Assembly: GCA_030388725.1 (NCBI GenBank)
Contig: CP128857.1
Coordinates: forward strand, 2,542,001 to 2,606,000
Source of the DNA: Prodigiosinella aquatilis
GTDB taxonomy: Bacteria; Pseudomonadota; Gammaproteobacteria; Enterobacterales; Enterobacteriaceae
Reading direction: 5' to 3'
DNA: 64,000 nt
The notes below the pieces were generated by a model. The model had not been told where the DNA came from. It made no database searches and saw nothing but the letters and a program-made list of their open reading frames with translations. Both the position numbers and the translations under genes were made by a program. Each line of letters starts with the position of its first letter. Position 1 is the stretch's first letter. Shown piece by piece: positions 61,645 through 64,000 of this stretch.

Positions 61645-62835
61645 TTACCATTCAGGGAAAGGATCTTCCATTTCCACCCAATGATCTACGCCAGCGACCA
61701 ACTGGCTGTCATTAATCAGGCAGGCATTGAGTCGATGGGTAATCCAGGCTGGGTCAATATTTTGGCCGATGAAAACCATTTCCTGACGCATATCCCCAAA
61801 CGGCTCCTGCCATTTTTCAGTAATCATCTGTTGTGTTTCTGCATCTTGTGGCCATTGGTCGACAGGTATGGCCTTCCAGAACTTGCCAGCCAATCCATAG
61901 CGCAGTATACCACCGGCCTGATTCCATAATCCGGCATCAAAGGGCCGGGTTGCCAGCCAGAAAAATCCTTTCGAACGCAACAACAGTCCGCCGCCCCAGT
62001 CATCTTGTTGCAAAAAATCATGAAACTTGCGGGTATCAAAGGGCCGCCGAGCCCGATAGACAAAATTACTGATGCCGTAGTTCTCTGTCTCCGGCGTATG
62101 TGTCCCTCGCAGTTCCTGCAACCAGCCGGGTGCTTGTGCCGCCTTGTCAAAATTGAAGCGTTCGGTATTCAGTATCTCTTCCAGCGGAACCTGTCCCTGC
62201 TCGATAGGCACAATATGCGCGGTCGGGTTGAGGGTTTGCAGCACAGTAATAATCTCTTGCCGCGCCTCAGTGGTCATTTGATCGGTTTTGCTGATCAACA
62301 TCACATCGCAGAATTCAATCTGCTCAATCAGCAGATCCGTCACACTGCGCATATCCTCTTCGTCCAGGCTTTGCCCAACGTCATACAAACTTTCAGCCGC
62401 CTGATACTGTTGTAGGAAATTGACGCCATCCACCACAGTGACCAGCGTATCCAGCCGGGCGAAATCAGACAGACGCTGTCCATTCTCATCTTCAAACGTG
62501 AAGGTTTCCGCTACAGGTAACGGTTCGGAAATACCACTGGATTCAATCAGCAGGTAGTCATAACATCCGGCCTGCGCCAACTCCCGCACAGCAATCAATA
62601 AATCTTCACGCAGGGTACAGCAGATACAGCCGTTACTCATGGAGACCAGCTTTTCCTGACGATGATCCAGCGTAACTTCATTATTCACCAGATCAGCATC
62701 AATGTTCACTTCGCTCATGTCATTGACAATTACCGCGACACGCCTTCCCTGACGATTATTTAATACATGGTTTAGTACCGTGGTTTTTCCTGCCCCCAGA
62801 AAACCGGACAATACAGTGACGGGTAGTGGCTGCAT
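61645..62835 (-). CDS. zigA: Zinc metallochaperone GTPase (ZigA/COG0523)
   Basis: A 396-residue G3E-family GTPase. Walker A is VLSGFLGAGKTTVLNHVL near the N-terminus; the metal-binding CxCC motif is in SMSNGCICCTLREDLL near residue 70; Walker B/G3 is LLIESSGISEPLPVAETF; SKTD (ISKTDQM) is the base-recognition motif. The CobW C-terminal domain includes RPFDTRKFHDFL. Such proteins insert or traffic zinc under deficiency. A Zur box in the upstream region supports this role. The exact client is unknown. Confidence 0.92.
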   Translation of the reverse strand: MQPLPVTVLSGFLGAGKTTVLNHVLNNRQGRRVAVIVNDMSEVNIDADLVNNEVTLDHRQEKLVSMSNGCICCTLREDLLIAVRELAQAGCYDYLLIESSGISEPLPVAETFTFEDENGQRLSDFARLDTLVTVVDGVNFLQQYQAAESLYDVGQSLDEEDMRSVTDLLIEQIEFCDVMLISKTDQMTTEARQEIITVLQTLNPTAHIVPIEQGQVPLEEILNTERFNFDKAAQAPGWLQELRGTHTPETENYGISNFVYRARRPFDTRKFHDFLQQDDWGGGLLLRSKGFFWLATRPFDAGLWNQAGGILRYGLAGKFWKAIPVDQWPQDAETQQMITEKWQEPFGDMRQEMVFIGQNIDPAWITHRLNACLINDSQLVAGVDHWVEMEDPFPEW

Positions 62836-62930
62836 GACTTTTCTCCTGCCTGAAATATGTTGTGCAATGGCTGACTAACGGTTATGCGTCAAACTCACGT
62901 GATAATCGGGAATTACATTAGCACAATTAT

Positions 62931-62953
62931 GGAATGTTATAACATAACGTTTG
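62931..62953. promoter_or_regulatory. Zur box upstream of zigA
   Basis: The half-sites GGAATGTTATA (62931-62941) and CATAACGTTTG (62943-62953) match the enterobacterial Zur palindrome GAAATGTTATA-N-TATAACATTTC at most positions. It lies about 96 bp before the zigA start, as expected for zinc-dependent repression. Confidence 0.85.
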
Positions 62954-63140
62954 ATAAAAAATCGACGGTACGCGACAGAACATGCTAAACCGGCAGGAAC
63001 GATAAAAACCAACAATGGCTGGATGCGGCGGGTTAATCATTGAGTTACACATACTGTCAAATTGTCGTACTTAATGATGAGTTATGCAGCAATTCTGATG
63101 GAAAAAAGGCCAGATAAGCACAACAGATTGGGAGGAGGCG

Positions 63141-63159
63141 CAGAGTGCGATACACTCTG
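63141..63159 (+). promoter_or_regulatory. Stem-loop in the sapA leader
   Basis: CAGAGTG (63141-63147) and CACTCTG (63153-63159) form a perfect 7-bp stem around CGATA, preceded by GGAGGAGG at 63131-63138. It lies 30 bases before the coding start and may influence translation or mRNA stability. Confidence 0.4.
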
Positions 63160-63188
63160 TGTATTACATAATGTGTGAAAATGCCTGT

Positions 63189-64000
63189 ATGTCCGGAAAA
63201 ATAACTCTCGTATTGGTGCTGTTCTGTCTGTCGTTGCCCGCGCTGGCCGTACCGTTACCACCCCCAGTTGGCCCAACGACACCATTGGAAGATATCCGAC
63301 ACAGTGGGTTTGTTTATTGCGTCAATGATGTTCTAAACACCTTTAACCCACAAATGGCGCGCAGTGGATTAATGGTCGATACCCTGGCAGCCCAGCTGTA
63401 TGATCGTCTGCTGGGGGTCGATCCCTATACCTATCGCTTGATGCCTGAATTGGCCCAACGCTGGGAAGTGTCAGATAATGGCGCAACCTACCGATTTTGG
63501 CTGCGGCGGGATGTTCCGTTTCAGAAAACCCGTTGGTTTACCCCAACACGCATGATGAACGCAGATGATGTGATGTTCAGCTTTCAACGCATGCTGGATA
63601 AAAATAACCCGTTCCATGACATCAATGGCGGTGAATATCCCTATTTCGATAGTTTGCAGTTTTCCAGCATGGTACAGAGCATCCGAAAATTGGGTGAGTA
63701 CAGCGTAGAATTCCGGCTAAATCATCCAGACTCATCGTTCCTGTGGCATCTGGCGACACATTATGCGCCAGTGCTTTCGGCTGAGTATGCGCAGAAACTG
63801 GCGCAGCAAGACAAAAAAGAGCAGATCGATCGTCTACCGGTAGGCACTGGGCCTTATATGCTGGACGAATACCGTTACGGTCAATATATCCGCCTGAAAC
63901 GTAACGATGAATATTGGCGTGGGAAACCACGTATGGCTCAGGTGGTTATTGATCTCGGTTCCGGCGGCACCGGACGACTATCAAAGCTTCTGACCGGTGA
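63189..64000 (+). CDS. sapA: Peptide ABC transporter substrate-binding protein SapA (partial)
   Basis: The periplasmic binding protein of the SapABCDF system, linked to antimicrobial-peptide resistance and to putrescine or heme handling in different species. The signal peptide is MSGKITLVLVLFCLSLPALA. Family segments are SGFVYCVNDVLNTFNPQMAR, TYRLMPELAQRWEV, DVPFQKTRWFTPTRMMNADD and, at the window edge, VVIDLGSGGTGRLSKLLTG. About 270 of roughly 545 residues are visible. An in-frame ATG at 63171 is an alternative start. Location next to pspF matches E. coli. Confidence 0.94.
   Translation, partial: MSGKITLVLVLFCLSLPALAVPLPPPVGPTTPLEDIRHSGFVYCVNDVLNTFNPQMARSGLMVDTLAAQLYDRLLGVDPYTYRLMPELAQRWEVSDNGATYRFWLRRDVPFQKTRWFTPTRMMNADDVMFSFQRMLDKNNPFHDINGGEYPYFDSLQFSSMVQSIRKLGEYSVEFRLNHPDSSFLWHLATHYAPVLSAEYAQKLAQQDKKEQIDRLPVGTGPYMLDEYRYGQYIRLKRNDEYWRGKPRMAQVVIDLGSGGTGRLSKLLTG

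Overview
The window is chromosomal DNA of a gamma-proteobacterium of the order Enterobacterales. Its core genes keep an E. coli-like local order: asr-ydgU-ydgD; hrpA/azoR/ynbE-ydbH; ldhA; ttcA/fnrS/zntB; mppA/mpaA/tpx; tyrR-ycjF-ycjX-pspCBA/pspF/sapA. The lineage-specific genes between them (malonate decarboxylase, gabT/MocR pair, paired Aer-like receptors) and the IS remnants suggest a plant-associated genus of Pectobacteriaceae such as Dickeya, Brenneria or a relative. The genus is an inference from gene content.

Layout. 1-4.4 kb: the 5' part of gabT, a divergent MocR/GabR regulator, an orphan polyamine-type ABC ATPase and a small GlsB/YeaQ membrane protein. 4.6-12.7 kb: mdcR convergent to a complete malonate decarboxylase operon (mdcA-B-C-D-E-F-G-H, minus strand). 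12.7-17.3 kb: an accessory zone with an IS3-family remnant, an acyltransferase-3 protein, a DUF481 outer-membrane protein, chaC and an IS630 remnant. 17.3-20.8 kb: a tight four-gene minus-strand operon (epimerase, DegT/StrS aminotransferase, NUDIX, EamA transporter) enclosed by the IS630 remnant and a decayed IS1 element. This is the best candidate here for an uncharacterised small biosynthetic system.

22-28.9 kb: dauA, a hypothetical gene, folM, rstAB, asr, the 26-residue ydgU and the protease ydgD. An almost consensus RstA box lies in the 3' end of rstB, in front of asr. 29-36.6 kb: hrpA, azoR, ynbE and ydbH, with ydbL missing from its usual place. 36.9-40.4 kb: two tandem Aer-like PAS chemoreceptors. 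40.5-46.4 kb: ldhA, a DUF333 lipoprotein, a LysR/dinucleotide-reductase divergent pair, ttcA, the small RNA gene fnrS with its FNR box (not a protein gene, easily overlooked) and zntB.

46.5-56.3 kb: mppA, a small hypothetical, mpaA and tpx (murein peptide recycling and peroxide defence), an MFS exporter divergent from an XRE/MmyB regulator, a frameshifted GNAT gene, tyrR and an exported M20 peptidase. 56.5-61.6 kb: ycjF, ycjX, pspC, pspB, pspA and divergent pspF, with a sigma-54-type promoter in between; pspD is absent. 61.6-64 kb: a ZigA-type zinc chaperone GTPase behind a clear Zur box, then the 5' part of sapA. No tRNA, rRNA, CRISPR array or complete prophage was seen.
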